A stretch of 45,582 nucleotides of DNA from Methanobrevibacter sp. (GCA_022775905.1 JALFJX010000013.1:1-45582), one strand, 5' to 3'; shown: positions 8,932-17,421, numbered from the stretch's first letter. Numbers and translations are program-made. Notes: generated from the sequence alone by a model not told the origin.

Positions 8932-10155
8932 ATGTTTAGTAATAAGAAATTATTTTTGATAGTCATGGTATTATCTATTCTTTTTTTATCTACTCAAGTT
9001 GCTTTTGCTCAAGATATTGATAATGTAACTCTGGGAGATAATGGAGATAATCATGTTTTATCCAATGATAATCTGTACAGAATGGACGTACTGCTAAACA
9101 TCAATGCCCAAGATAATCATGTTTTATCCAATGATAATCCTAAAAATAAAACAGTATTTATCATTTCAGATAGTCCTGGAACTAATATTCTGGATTCTGC
9201 AAGTGGTGATATTTACAATAATGACAATTTATCCGGTTTTGATTTAGTTGTAAGAAGTGGAGATCAAGTAAAGGATATGGATGAAGAAGAGTTGCATTCT
9301 TTATTTGAATCATCTGATGCTTTTATTGGTGAGTGGATTAGTACTGATGTTGATTCAGTTTTAACAAGTCTTTTGACTAAATACCCTGAAGTATCTAATA
9401 AGGAATTATTTTTAATTTTAGAACTCCCTTCTGGTAATTTAAATTCTGGTTCAACATCTCTTAATTTAGTTAGAAATAATACTTTAAATTATAATAAGAT
9501 TTTTTCTTCCTATACTGATGCTGAATTAATTGAATATTTCGAAAATACAAAAAGAGGAAGTTCATATACAGATTTCAGTAATTATATTGAAGAATCTAGT
9601 TTCAATGATGTTTTCAATCAATTGGTTCTTTATAAAAATCTCAATGATAAGGATAATTTAAAAGATGCAAATGGAAATGCAATTGCAAATGCAAAAGTAA
9701 CTGTTACATTAAATGGTGCTAAAAAAGTTTTAACTACTAATGATAAAGGTCAGGTTAGTTATGCTATCTCATCTACATTAGCTCCTAAAACTTACACTGC
9801 ACAAATTTCATTTGATGGTGATTCAAATCACATTAAATCAACTGCAAAAACAACTGTTGTAGTTAAAAAAGCAACTCCTAAAATGACAGCTAAATCAGTT
9901 ACATTTAAAGTAAAAACAAAAACTAAAAAATACTCTATTACTTTAAAAGATAATGCTGGTAAAGTCATGAAAAAAGTTAAAGTTACAATAAAAGTAAACG
10001 GCAAAACCTACAGTGCAGTAACTGATAATTATGGTAAAACTACTTTTAAAATAACTAAATTAACTAAAAAAGGAAAATTCACTGCAACTATTAAATATGC
10101 AGGTAGCAAATACTTTAATGCATTAACAAAATCTGTAAAAATAACAACTAAATAG
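8932..10155 (+). CDS. Secreted CobN-like N-terminal domain joined to adhesin-type Ig repeats
   Basis: 407 residues. Residues 1-26 are a clear signal peptide ('LIVMVLSILFLSTQVAFAQD'), so it is exported. Residues ~68-248 ('TVFIISDSPGTNILDSAS', 'DAFIGEWISTDVDSVL', 'NELFLILE'-like strand, 'SLNLVRNNTLNYNKIF', 'LIEYFENTKRGSSY', 'VLYKNLNDKDNL') resemble, from memory, the leading domain of secreted CobN-like (cobaltochelatase large subunit-like) proteins of Methanobrevibacter. The large chelatase core that should follow is absent. At about residue 245 the sequence switches to an Ig-like module ('KDANGNAIANAKVTVTLNG') and then to the Lys-rich C-terminal module ('NGKTYSAVTDNYG', 'LTKKGKFTATIKYAG') also found at 2461-2626. 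It therefore looks like a deletion fusion with an intact frame. It may act as a wall-associated binding protein; chelatase activity is not expected. Confidence 0.7.
   Translation: MFSNKKLFLIVMVLSILFLSTQVAFAQDIDNVTLGDNGDNHVLSNDNLYRMDVLLNINAQDNHVLSNDNPKNKTVFIISDSPGTNILDSASGDIYNNDNLSGFDLVVRSGDQVKDMDEEELHSLFESSDAFIGEWISTDVDSVLTSLLTKYPEVSNKELFLILELPSGNLNSGSTSLNLVRNNTLNYNKIFSSYTDAELIEYFENTKRGSSYTDFSNYIEESSFNDVFNQLVLYKNLNDKDNLKDANGNAIANAKVTVTLNGAKKVLTTNDKGQVSYAISSTLAPKTYTAQISFDGDSNHIKSTAKTTVVVKKATPKMTAKSVTFKVKTKTKKYSITLKDNAGKVMKKVKVTIKVNGKTYSAVTDNYGKTTFKITKLTKKGKFTATIKYAGSKYFNALTKSVKITTK
9046..9139 (+). repeat. 28-bp direct repeat in the leader of the secreted protein
   Basis: A perfect 28-base repeat at 9046-9073 and 9112-9139 (period 66) encodes 'DNHVLSNDN' twice, just after the signal peptide. 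Together with the intervening 38 bases it is a 22-residue in-frame duplication. Confidence 0.8.
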
Positions 10156-10185
10156 AGATTAATTTTCTCTATTTTTCTTTTTTTT
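10150..10185 (+). terminator. Hairpin terminator of secreted protein gene
   Basis: A perfect 9-bp stem (AAATAGAGA 10150-10158 with TCTCTATTT 10166-10174) and 7-base loop, followed by TTCTTTTTTTT. The TAG stop (10153-10155) is in the left arm. Confidence 0.75.
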
Positions 10186-10223
10186 CACGAAATTATTTTA
10201 ATCAATGTTTATAAACTATTTTT

Positions 10224-10808
10224 ATGAAAGTCTTTGGAATTTGTGCTAGCCCTAGAAATAATACAACTGAATATGTTCTATCAAGAGCATTGGATAAGTT
10301 AAATGAAGATGGTTTTGATACTGAAATGTTTACCTGTCAAGCAAAAGACATCAGGCCTTGTATGCATTGCGACTACTGTCTGGAGCATAAAAAATGTATT
10401 ATTGAAGATGACATGGATGAAGTTTATGAGGGTCTCTTAAATGCTGATGGAATAATATTGGCTACTCCAATTCAAAGTGGGGGTATCAGCAGTAATCTTT
10501 CAACTATAATGGATAGAACCAGAGCTTTGGAAGCAGTTGACTATAACATTTTAAGAGGAAAGATTGGAATGAGTATTGCAGTTGGAGGAGACAGGACAGG
10601 CGGCCAGGACTTTGCACATCTAAAAAACATTACATATTTCATGATACACGGTATTATTCCGGTTAGTGGAGGTCCTTTTGGATCAAATTTGGGTGCTTCA
10701 TTCTGGTCAAATGACTCTTTAGATGATATCAAAAAAGATAATTATGGAGTGGAGTCATTAGACAGGACTTTAATTGAATTTGAAAATTTTCTAAATAAGT
10801 ATATTTAA
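10224..10808 (+). CDS. Iron-sulfur flavoprotein (Isf-like NADPH-dependent FMN reductase family)
   Basis: 194 residues, flavodoxin-like fold. The N-terminus 'MKVFGICASPRNNTTEYVL' is the FMN phosphate-binding loop. It is followed by a compact cysteine motif 'CMHCDYCLEHKKC' (CX2CX2CX5C), the arrangement that binds one [4Fe-4S] cluster in Methanosarcina Isf. 'ADGIILATPIQSGGISSNL' and 'GGDRTGGQ' are typical of the family. Isf proteins are homodimeric electron carriers linked to ferredoxin and to O2/H2O2 detoxification in methanogens; the partner here is unknown. No convincing RBS precedes ATG 10224, so a short or leaderless transcript is likely. The flippase starts 50 bases downstream. Confidence 0.87.
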   Translation: MKVFGICASPRNNTTEYVLSRALDKLNEDGFDTEMFTCQAKDIRPCMHCDYCLEHKKCIIEDDMDEVYEGLLNADGIILATPIQSGGISSNLSTIMDRTRALEAVDYNILRGKIGMSIAVGGDRTGGQDFAHLKNITYFMIHGIIPVSGGPFGSNLGASFWSNDSLDDIKKDNYGVESLDRTLIEFENFLNKYI

Positions 10809-10857
10809 ATACTAAAATTAAGTTATATTAATAATAGCTAATTTTTAAGGTAATATT

Positions 10858-12414
10858 ATGGCAAATAAGTTAGTACGAGGTAGTTTAATAATTTTGATTG
10901 GTAACATAATTTTCCGTATTGGAGGTTATATTTACCGTTTTTTAATGGCTATTTTACTTGGGCCTACTGCATACGGAATTTTAGGAATTACTTTACCATT
11001 CCAAGGTATTTTCCAGACTTTATCTGCTGGTGGACTTCCTCCTGCTATTGCTAAATACGTTGCTGAATATGAGGCTGTTGATGAAAAGGATATGGCTCGC
11101 CAAACCATCTATACAGCCTTAAAGATAATGGTATTTTTAGGTTTATTCTTTGGAGTATTGATGATATTTGTTGTTGCTCCTTATTTGGCTTATGGTTATC
11201 TTGGAAAACCTGAAGCATTAATTCCACTTCAAATTGTGGGACTTATTACTCCATTCAGTGTAATTGTTGGTGCTTTTAGAGGAGCATTCCAGGGAGTCTA
11301 TAAAATGGAGTATATTGTTTATACTCGTGCTGTAGAGCAACTTGGTATGATTTTATTTGCAACAGCATTTGTTTTGATAGGTTTATCTACTGTTGGAGCA
11401 TTATGGGGTACTGTTTTAGGATATTCTCTTTCTGTTGTGGCTGCAGTTTATATTTTTAAATATCATATGGGCAAATTAATTCCAAAAGCTAGTGATGATT
11501 TTGTTTTCACAAGGCGTGATGAGTTAAAATTGGCTGGTACATTAGTTAAGTTTTCTATCCCTGTAATTATCACAGCTATTGCTGAAATGCTCATTTACAA
11601 TATTTGTACAATTGTAATGGGTAAGTTTTTAACATTTGATGATATTGGATTCTTTGCAGCAGCAGATCCTATTGCAAGATTGCCTTTAATCATCTCCGTA
11701 TCTATTGCAACTACTATTTTGCCTGCTTCATCAGAGGCATTCAAGTTAAAAGATATTGATATGCTTCAAAAATATGTTTCCGAAGCTTATAAGTTCTCAT
11801 TATTGTTTGTAGTTCCTATGTGTGTTGGACTTGCATTATTTGCAGCACCTACTTTAAGGGTTCTATACTTTAAAAATCCTGCTTATGTTGCAGGAGCATC
11901 TGCATTGGCAATTTTATCTTTAGGAATGACATTTTATTCAATATTTGCTATTTCAACTAGTATTGTTCAGGGAATTGGAAATCCAAGAATTCCTATGTAT
12001 ATTTTAGTTGGTGGTGCAATTGTTACTGGTATATTAAATTGGGTTATGGTTCCAACTCTTGGAATTGCTGGTGGTGCACTCGCTACAAGTGTGGCTTGTT
12101 TCTTAATGATGGTTCCATGTGTATACTTTGTATTTAGATTAACAAAAACTAAAGCTCCTGTTGGATCAATAGCTAAGATATTAATTGCTTCAGCGATTAT
12201 GGGTGCAGTTGCATACATTATTCCAAAAACAACTTTGTTCTTGTTCCCTGGAATATTTTTATGTATTGTTGTATACTTCTTCGCTTTAATATTAGTTAAA
12301 TTCTTCCAAAAAGATGATATTGCAAGTTTAAGAGCATTTTCATCTAAGTTTGGACCTTTGTCTAAAATTATCAACAAAATGTTAAACTTTGTAGAAAGAA
12401 TTGAATTTAGATAA
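10858..12414 (+). CDS. Polysaccharide flippase, MOP superfamily (SpoVB/RfbX-like)
   Basis: 518 residues, almost entirely hydrophobic, with about 12-14 predicted membrane helices. The opening 'GSLIILIGNIIFRIGGYIYR', then 'LGPTAYGILGITLPFQGIF' and 'GLPPAIAKYVAEY', are characteristic of the polysaccharide biosynthesis/MviN-like branch of the MATE/MOP superfamily. These proteins flip lipid-linked oligosaccharides or peptidoglycan precursors across the membrane. In a pseudomurein-containing archaeon it could export pseudomurein or N-glycan precursors, but the substrate cannot be told from sequence. Cytoplasmic loops such as 'KASDDFVFTRRDELKLAG' are of normal length. RBS AAGGT precedes ATG 10858. 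It is the last gene before a 245-base gap. Confidence 0.88.
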   Translation: MANKLVRGSLIILIGNIIFRIGGYIYRFLMAILLGPTAYGILGITLPFQGIFQTLSAGGLPPAIAKYVAEYEAVDEKDMARQTIYTALKIMVFLGLFFGVLMIFVVAPYLAYGYLGKPEALIPLQIVGLITPFSVIVGAFRGAFQGVYKMEYIVYTRAVEQLGMILFATAFVLIGLSTVGALWGTVLGYSLSVVAAVYIFKYHMGKLIPKASDDFVFTRRDELKLAGTLVKFSIPVIITAIAEMLIYNICTIVMGKFLTFDDIGFFAAADPIARLPLIISVSIATTILPASSEAFKLKDIDMLQKYVSEAYKFSLLFVVPMCVGLALFAAPTLRVLYFKNPAYVAGASALAILSLGMTFYSIFAISTSIVQGIGNPRIPMYILVGGAIVTGILNWVMVPTLGIAGGALATSVACFLMMVPCVYFVFRLTKTKAPVGSIAKILIASAIMGAVAYIIPKTTLFLFPGIFLCIVVYFFALILVKFFQKDDIASLRAFSSKFGPLSKIINKMLNFVERIEFR

Positions 12415-12659
12415 TATGTGCTAAAAGTGAGTTTGTATCGATTTTCATGTATATAATTGTACTTAATTTCTAAAATTATAATTTATTTTTATTCATTGTT
12501 AATTATTTTGAAAGAATGATGTCTGTTTTCAAAATTATAGGATATTATTAAAAATTATTATATATTTATTGGATAATTTGGGTTTTAATAATAAATAATC
12601 GAAAATTATTTAATATTTGGATACATATAATATTATATTATAATTTTTGGGGGATTATA
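12415..12659. other. AT-rich intergenic region upstream of the ModE-type gene
   Basis: 245 bases without an ORF. A TATA-like stretch lies at about 12622-12640 and GGGGG RBS at 12649-12653, six bases before ATG 12660. The word AAAATTATA occurs twice (near 12472 and 12533). No clear hairpin terminator follows the flippase. Confidence 0.4.
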
Positions 12660-13352
12660 ATGGCTGATGTAAAAGCAGGTGTAGAGTATAAAATTAATGT
12701 AGATGGTAATTTATTTTCATTGGATAATAAGAAATACCAATTGTTACAGTCCATTTTAGATACTGGCTCTTTAACAAATGCGGCTAAGGAAATTAAAGTT
12801 TCTTACAGGACTGCTTTAAATTACATTGAAAAAATGGAATCTGCACTTGATGTAAAAATTGTTAGTACTACTAAAGGTGGTAAAGGTGGAGGTGGAGGAA
12901 CATCTCTTACAGATGATGGTTACTCTATCTTAAAGGAATGTAAAAAAATTAATGCAATTATGGAACTTCACAAAGATGTCAATGAGATTGAAGCGGATAT
13001 TGTTGATATCAATGCTGAAAAAGGTGTAATGACTATCAAAATGAATCAGTTTGAAATAAATGCACCATTAAATAGGAATTATGTTGTTGGGGATAAGATT
13101 TTAGCTTTAATAAGTTATGATAATATATTTTTAATGTTGGAACCTCAATCTTCAAGTATTCGTAATGTCTTAAAAGGTCAAATCATTGAAATGAGGCTTA
13201 ACAATGAAATAATTCGTGTCAAAGTTGATGTTGATGGAACTGTTTTATGTTCAGATATTACTGTTTCTGCTGAGAAGGAATTAAACCTTAACATTGGTAC
13301 TGAAGTTTATGTAGGATTTAAAGCAATGTCTGTTGCAACATTGAAATTATAA
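12660..13352 (+). CDS. modE: ModE-family transcriptional regulator with TOBE domain
   Basis: 230 residues. Residues ~18-105 form a LysR-type winged helix-turn-helix ('LLQSILDTGSLTNAAKEIKV', 'SYRTALNYIEKMES', a Gly-rich wing 'KGGKGGGGGTSLTDDGY'), the N-terminal fold of ModE. Residues ~112-228 look like a molybdate/tungstate-binding MopII/TOBE region ('SSIRNVLKGQIIEMRLNNEI', 'VSAEKELNLNIGTEVYVGFK'). ModE proteins sense molybdate and control Mo/W transport and enzymes such as formylmethanofuran dehydrogenase. No transporter is adjacent; instead a ferredoxin follows by 20 bases. RBS GGGGG is strong. Whether it responds to Mo or W is unknown. Confidence 0.85.
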   Translation: MADVKAGVEYKINVDGNLFSLDNKKYQLLQSILDTGSLTNAAKEIKVSYRTALNYIEKMESALDVKIVSTTKGGKGGGGGTSLTDDGYSILKECKKINAIMELHKDVNEIEADIVDINAEKGVMTIKMNQFEINAPLNRNYVVGDKILALISYDNIFLMLEPQSSSIRNVLKGQIIEMRLNNEIIRVKVDVDGTVLCSDITVSAEKELNLNIGTEVYVGFKAMSVATLKL

Positions 13353-13372
13353 TAATTGCTGAGGAGATTAAT

Positions 13373-13564
13373 ATGTTACAAATTTTAGTTGATGAAGAAA
13401 AATGTATTGCTTGTGGAAAATGTGCTGAAATTTGTCCTAAATCTGCTAAAATTTGGGAAGTTAAGGACGTTGCACATATATTAGATTTAAGATATTGTCA
13501 TGTTTGTACATTATGTGCTATGGAATGCCCTACTCAATGCATTAAAATTGTACGTAATGGTTAA
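13373..13564 (+). CDS. 2[4Fe-4S] ferredoxin
   Basis: 63 residues with two complete cluster motifs, 'CIACGKCAEICP' and 'CHVCTLCAMECP' (each CX2CX2CX3CP). It is a small cytoplasmic electron carrier of the clostridial/archaeal ferredoxin type. It follows the ModE-type gene by 20 bases with an AGGAG RBS, so the two are probably co-transcribed. This suggests it may serve a molybdenum or tungsten enzyme, which is inference from position only. It resembles ferredoxin-like subunits of multi-subunit oxidoreductases, but no partner subunits are present. Confidence 0.9.
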   Translation: MLQILVDEEKCIACGKCAEICPKSAKIWEVKDVAHILDLRYCHVCTLCAMECPTQCIKIVRNG

Positions 13565-13612
13565 ACTATGGATATGCTTTAAGCTAAATTCAATTATTTT
13601 ATAGGTTAGATT

Positions 13613-14191
13613 ATGACTAGAAATACAAATGTTTCAAGAAAAACATCTGAAACTGATATTGTTATTAAAATGGATCTTGATGGTACTGGTAAATATGATA
13701 TTTCAACTGGTGTAAACTTTTTCAATCATATGTTGGAATCTTTTTCAAAGCATAGTATGATTGATTTGGATGTTCAGGCTAGTGGGGATATTGAAATTGA
13801 TGACCATCATACAATCGAAGATGTTGGAATATTACTTGGAGAAGCATTTAGTAATGCTATTGGTGATAAGAAAGGAATTAAAAGAATGGCTCATGCTATT
13901 GTTCCTATGGATGAATCAGTAGCAACAGTTGCAATAGATATTAGTGGACGTAGCTACTGTAATATGGATTTGAAATTTAAAAATGAAAAAATTGGGGACA
14001 TGACCTCAGATATTGTCATTCATTTCTTTGAATCATTTGCAAGTTCTGCTAAATTAAATATTTATGGTACAGTTGAAGGTGTAAATGATCACCATAAAGC
14101 TGAAGCTATCTTTAAGGCATTTGCAAAATCTATTAAAGAAGCAATTAAAATCGAACACGATCAAATTCCGTCTACAAAAGGCGTATTATAG
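13613..14191 (+). CDS. hisB: Imidazoleglycerol-phosphate dehydratase
   Basis: 192 residues, the normal size of monofunctional HisB. It removes water from imidazole glycerol phosphate to give imidazole acetol phosphate in histidine synthesis. The two diagnostic metal-binding repeats are present, '[10 protein letters not shown]' and '[13 protein letters not shown]', along with '[15 protein letters not shown]'. Two Mn ions are bound by the His/Glu clusters in the 24-mer of this family. It is separated from the ferredoxin by 48 bases. Other his genes in the window (hisI, hisS) are ~18 kb away, so the pathway is dispersed. The stop codon is in a terminator stem. Confidence 0.96.
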   Translation: MTRNTNVSRKTSETDIVIKMDLDGTGKYDISTGVNFFNHMLESFSKHSMIDLDVQASGDIEIDDHHTIEDVGILLGEAFSNAIGDKKGIKRMAHAIVPMDESVATVAIDISGRSYCNMDLKFKNEKIGDMTSDIVIHFFESFASSAKLNIYGTVEGVNDHHKAEAIFKAFAKSIKEAIKIEHDQIPSTKGVL

Positions 14192-14216
14192 CTAATTAAC
14201 TTAGCTATCTTTTTTT
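14188..14216 (+). terminator. Hairpin terminator of hisB
   Basis: Stem ATAGCTAA (14188-14195) with TTAGCTAT (14201-14208), 5-base loop, then a T-tract. The TAG stop (14189-14191) is inside the stem. Confidence 0.7.
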
Positions 14217-14308
14217 CTTATTTTACAAAAATTAGTTTAATAAATAGACTATACTGTAATTACTCTTTAAAATCAGCTATAGTTTAAAATTAGTTGGATA
14301 ATAGTTTA

Positions 14309-14342
14309 AAAAAAAATAAAAGAAAAGTAGTAGAAACTACTT
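14309..14342 (-). terminator. Hairpin terminator of mtd
   Basis: On the minus strand a 6-bp stem (14337-14342 with 14325-14330, loop 14331-14336) leads into a U-rich tract with nine consecutive Ts. Two bases of the mtd stop codon are in the stem. Confidence 0.6.
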
Positions 14343-15171
14343 ATTCTGGTTTTGAGATTAAGTCAGTTTTAGAACCGAGGTTTCCTTCTTTCATGTGAGG
14401 GGTTCTTAAAACAGTATCATTTGCTTTTTCGATTTCTCTTGCTTCTTGAGCTAATTTAGCAGCACATGCAGCAATTTCGTGAGCAGCAGCTACTAATGGG
14501 ATGAAGTTTTCGAAACCTTTGGTCATGAAACAACCTTTCATGTCTAAGTTTGCAACGGATCCAGCCATTTCGTAAGCAGCAATAGCTTTTGCTTTTGCGT
14601 ATGGGTTTGCGAATCCAGCAGCTTCAGCAGCTTTTTCAGCAGTAATTATGAGTTTAGGTAATTCAATTTCTTCTCCAGCGTCAGCTTGAGCGATAACAGC
14701 GTCAATAGTTTTTTGAACTAATCTTAATGCTCCGGTTTCAGCTAATACTTTTAAGATGTCGGAGTTGAAGATAGCCATTTCAGTTGGGTCTAACCATTCT
14801 CTTTTTGCACCAATCATTGGGTCAGACATAACGATGATGTAACCTAATCCTTGTTCATCCATTTCGTCTTTTTTACCTTTACCAGGTGCGTCACCAACAA
14901 TAATTGCAGGAATATCTTTTTCAGATAATAATTCTCTTGCTTTAGCAGGTCCAGGTGCTCCTGGGTTTGGGCTGATGAAAATTGCGAAATCTGGTTCGAA
15001 TGCGTCTATTTTAGGTACGACGTCTTCTACTTGTTCAGGTCCCATTTTTGCTCCAGATCCAAAAGTTCTTACATCGATGTTTGGTCTGTCTGCTCTTTCA
15101 TCTAACAATAGGTCAATTACTGGTGAAGTACCAATATTACCACTTTTAATAATAGCAATTTTAACTACCAT
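14341..15171 (-). CDS. mtd: F420-dependent methylenetetrahydromethanopterin dehydrogenase
   Basis: 276 residues, full length. It catalyses the reversible reduction of methenyl-H4MPT to methylene-H4MPT with F420H2, a core cytoplasmic step of hydrogenotrophic methanogenesis. The family is recognised by 'VVKIAIIKSGNIGTSPVIDL', 'SPNPGAPGPAKARELL', 'GDAPGKGKKDEM' and the C-terminal 'RTPHMKEGNLGSKTDLISKP'. It is transcribed alone. The minus-strand leader has AAAGGAG at about 15180-15187 and a TATA-like AATTTAAATAG near 15218-15228, consistent with a strong promoter. Codon use is biased toward a small set, as expected for a highly expressed gene. Other methanogenesis genes are not in the window. Confidence 0.97.
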   Translation of the reverse strand: MVVKIAIIKSGNIGTSPVIDLLLDERADRPNIDVRTFGSGAKMGPEQVEDVVPKIDAFEPDFAIFISPNPGAPGPAKARELLSEKDIPAIIVGDAPGKGKKDEMDEQGLGYIIVMSDPMIGAKREWLDPTEMAIFNSDILKVLAETGALRLVQKTIDAVIAQADAGEEIELPKLIITAEKAAEAAGFANPYAKAKAIAAYEMAGSVANLDMKGCFMTKGFENFIPLVAAAHEIAACAAKLAQEAREIEKANDTVLRTPHMKEGNLGSKTDLISKPE

Positions 15172-15439
15172 AATTTAGTCTCCTTTTTCGATACTACTAC
15201 TTTTGGTTAGAAAACTATTTAAATTTTATTATTTGTTGTTAATAATCATTATAATGGTAATTTTATAAAATATTGTTCAATTTTTAATTTACAGGATAAA
15301 AAAATATGCAATTGACTATTATTTTGAAATTTTTTTAAGAAAAAGAATTTTAAGACATTGGATTTTTGAGTTAAAATTTACTTTAAAAAATAAACGAAAG
15401 TATCAACTAAAAGTAAAAAAATTTTAAAAATTAGAGTAG
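15172..15439. other. AT-rich intergenic region between mtd and tRNA-Val
   Basis: 268 bases with no ORF. It carries the mtd promoter and RBS at its left end (15180-15230). The right half is A/T-rich, follows the tRNA 3' end, and has minus-strand T-tracts that could end the tRNA transcript. Nothing else is recognised. Confidence 0.4.
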
Positions 15440-15511
15440 TGGTTCCGACGAGATTCGAACTCGTGATCCCCTCCTTGTAAGGGAGGTATCATACCACTAG
15501 ACCACGGAACC
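15440..15511 (-). tRNA. tRNA-Val (anticodon UAC)
   Basis: The minus strand folds as a complete 72-base tRNA. The acceptor pairs GGTTCCG with CGGAACC plus an A discriminator. The D arm contains AGTGGT. The anticodon stem CCTCC/GGAGG closes a CTTACAA loop (anticodon TAC), and the T arm is ACGAG-TTCGAAT-CTCGT. CCA is not encoded and no intron is present. Confidence 0.95.
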
Positions 15512-15536
15512 ATTCAACATACAATATTATTGATTT

Positions 15537-15554
15537 ACTACTATATATACTTTT
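15537..15554 (-). promoter_or_regulatory. TATA box of tRNA-Val
   Basis: GTATATATAG on the minus strand (15541-15550), preceded by an A-rich BRE-like stretch, sits ~30-40 bases before the mature tRNA 5' end. This predicts a short 5' leader removed by RNase P. Confidence 0.55.
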
Positions 15555-15651
15555 TGTTTTTTGCAAAATTAAATAGAAAATTGAACAATGTAAATTTTAA
15601 TATATGATAAAAACATAATTGTATATATAAAAATATTATAGAAGTGATAAA

Positions 15652-16575
15652 ATGGCATGGGATGATACGGCTAGTAAAATTTGGGTAGACGGTGAAATGG
15701 TTGACTGGAAAGACGCAAAAATTCATGTACTTTCTCACGTAGTCCACTATGGTACAAGTGTTTTTGAAGGAATTCGTGCATACAAAAACGAAAATGGTGT
15801 TGCTGTATTCCGTTTAAAAGAGCATGTACAACGTTTATTCGATTCCGCAAAAATCTATAAAATGGAAATTCCATACACACAAGAAGAAATTGAAGAAGCA
15901 ATTTTAGAAACAGTTCGTGTAAATGATTTAAATGGATGTTACATCCGTCCTATTGCATTTAAAGGATACGGACAATTAGGTGTAGACCCTTCAAACTGTC
16001 CTGTTAATGTGGTTATTGCTGCTTGGGAATGGGGATCTTACCTTGGTGAAGAAGGTATGGCAAACGGTGTAGATATTGGAGTATCCTCTTGGAGAAAACC
16101 AGCACCTGATACTTTCCCTGCACTTGCAAAATGTGGTGCAAACTACATGAACTCTCAATTAGCAAAACTTGAAGCTATTGACAATGGATATGATGAAGCT
16201 ATCATGCTTGATTATGAAGGGCATGTTTCTGAAGGTAGTGGAGAAAACATTTTCCTCGTTGAAGGTGAAACATTACACACTCCATCAATGGCATCATCTA
16301 ACCTTAAAGGTATTACCAGAGATTCTATCATGACTGTTGCACGTGATTTAGGTTATGAAGTTGTTGAAGAAGTTATTTCAAGAGAAAGATTATATGTTGC
16401 AGATGAAGTATTCTTTACTGGAACTGCTGCTGAAGTAACTCCAATTCGTTCAATCGATCACAGAACCATTGGTATCGGTAAAAGAGGACCAATTTCCGAA
16501 AAAATCCAATCAGCTTTCTTCGATATTGTAGAAGCTAAAGTAGAAGATAAATACGGCTGGTTATCTTACATCTAA
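15652..16575 (+). CDS. ilvE: Branched-chain amino acid aminotransferase
   Basis: 307 residues. A class IV (fold type IV) PLP aminotransferase that makes Val, Leu and Ile from their 2-oxo acids with glutamate. It carries '[18 protein letters not shown]', Lys160 in '[15 protein letters not shown]' as the likely Schiff-base lysine, the signature '[15 protein letters not shown]', and '[13 protein letters not shown]'. Start ATG 15652 has an AGAAGTGAT leader. The upstream A/T-rich region holds two TATA-like words (near 15595 and 15621). uppP follows after 12 bases, so the two are co-transcribed despite unrelated roles. Confidence 0.95.
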   Translation: MAWDDTASKIWVDGEMVDWKDAKIHVLSHVVHYGTSVFEGIRAYKNENGVAVFRLKEHVQRLFDSAKIYKMEIPYTQEEIEEAILETVRVNDLNGCYIRPIAFKGYGQLGVDPSNCPVNVVIAAWEWGSYLGEEGMANGVDIGVSSWRKPAPDTFPALAKCGANYMNSQLAKLEAIDNGYDEAIMLDYEGHVSEGSGENIFLVEGETLHTPSMASSNLKGITRDSIMTVARDLGYEVVEEVISRERLYVADEVFFTGTAAEVTPIRSIDHRTIGIGKRGPISEKIQSAFFDIVEAKVEDKYGWLSYI

Positions 16576-16587
16576 GCGGTGTAGTTT

Positions 16588-17421
16588 ATGGATATTTTAC
16601 AGGCTATAATCATTGGTATTGTTCAGGGATTAACTGAATTTTTACCAGTTAGTAGCTCAGCACATTTAGTGTTCGCTCAAAAGTTAGTTGGGACTGAAAG
16701 CTCTCTTACTTTTGATATTTTACTTCATTTAGGTACATTAATTGCTGTTCTTTGGTTCTTCCGTTGGGATATAATCAAAATGCTTAGATCATGGTGGTTA
16801 AGTATTGGTGATTTATTGCAAGGAAGATTCAAACAAGGTTTATACGATGACCCTTATAAAAGACTTGCATGGTATGTTATTTTAGCTACTATTCCTGTTG
16901 GAATCGTTGGAGTATTATTCGATGATGCTGTAGAGTCATTATTTGCAGGTGCACTTTACGTTCCGGCATTTTTCTTATTTGTAACCGGTACTATTCTCTA
17001 CTTGTCTCAAAGGATGAATAGTGGTAAAATTAATATGGATAATATTTCTAAGGTTGAAGCTTTAGTAATGGGATTAGGTCAAGCATGTGCAATAATGCCT
17101 GGGCTTTCACGTTCTGGAACTACCATTGCTGCAGGTTTGGTAATGGGTCTTGATAAAGAATTTGCTGCTAAATTCAGTTTTATCTTATCTGTCCCAGCAA
17201 TATTTGGAGCATTTGTTTTTAAATTAAAAGACATTGGTTCTGCAATGGATGTTAATTTTTTACCTATTTTCATAGGTTTCATTGTATCCATAATTGCAGG
17301 ATATCTTGCTATTAAATGGATGTTAGATTTAATTAAAAATAGAAGCTTAGATATTTTTGCTTATTATTGTTGGTTGATGGGTATTATAGTGTTTATGGGC
17401 TCAATTGCTCATATATTTTAA
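16588..17421 (+). CDS. uppP: Undecaprenyl-diphosphatase (UppP/BacA type)
   Basis: 277 residues, an integral membrane protein with about eight helices. Both catalytic motifs are intact: 'GLTEFLPVSSSAHLVFA' near the N-terminus and 'PGLSRSGTTIAAGL' in the middle. It dephosphorylates polyprenyl diphosphate to regenerate the lipid carrier used for wall and glycan precursors; in Methanobacteriales this would support pseudomurein synthesis. The insertion 'SWWLSIGDLLQGRFKQGLYD' is a cytoplasmic loop. It lies 12 bases after ilvE and ends just before a bidirectional terminator. Confidence 0.94.
   Translation: MDILQAIIIGIVQGLTEFLPVSSSAHLVFAQKLVGTESSLTFDILLHLGTLIAVLWFFRWDIIKMLRSWWLSIGDLLQGRFKQGLYDDPYKRLAWYVILATIPVGIVGVLFDDAVESLFAGALYVPAFFLFVTGTILYLSQRMNSGKINMDNISKVEALVMGLGQACAIMPGLSRSGTTIAAGLVMGLDKEFAAKFSFILSVPAIFGAFVFKLKDIGSAMDVNFLPIFIGFIVSIIAGYLAIKWMLDLIKNRSLDIFAYYCWLMGIIVFMGSIAHIF

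Noticed and set aside
15541-15747. 68-residue minus-strand ORF overlapping the ilvE start
   Set aside because: It is antisense to conserved IlvE codons and to the promoter region, with no supporting features.
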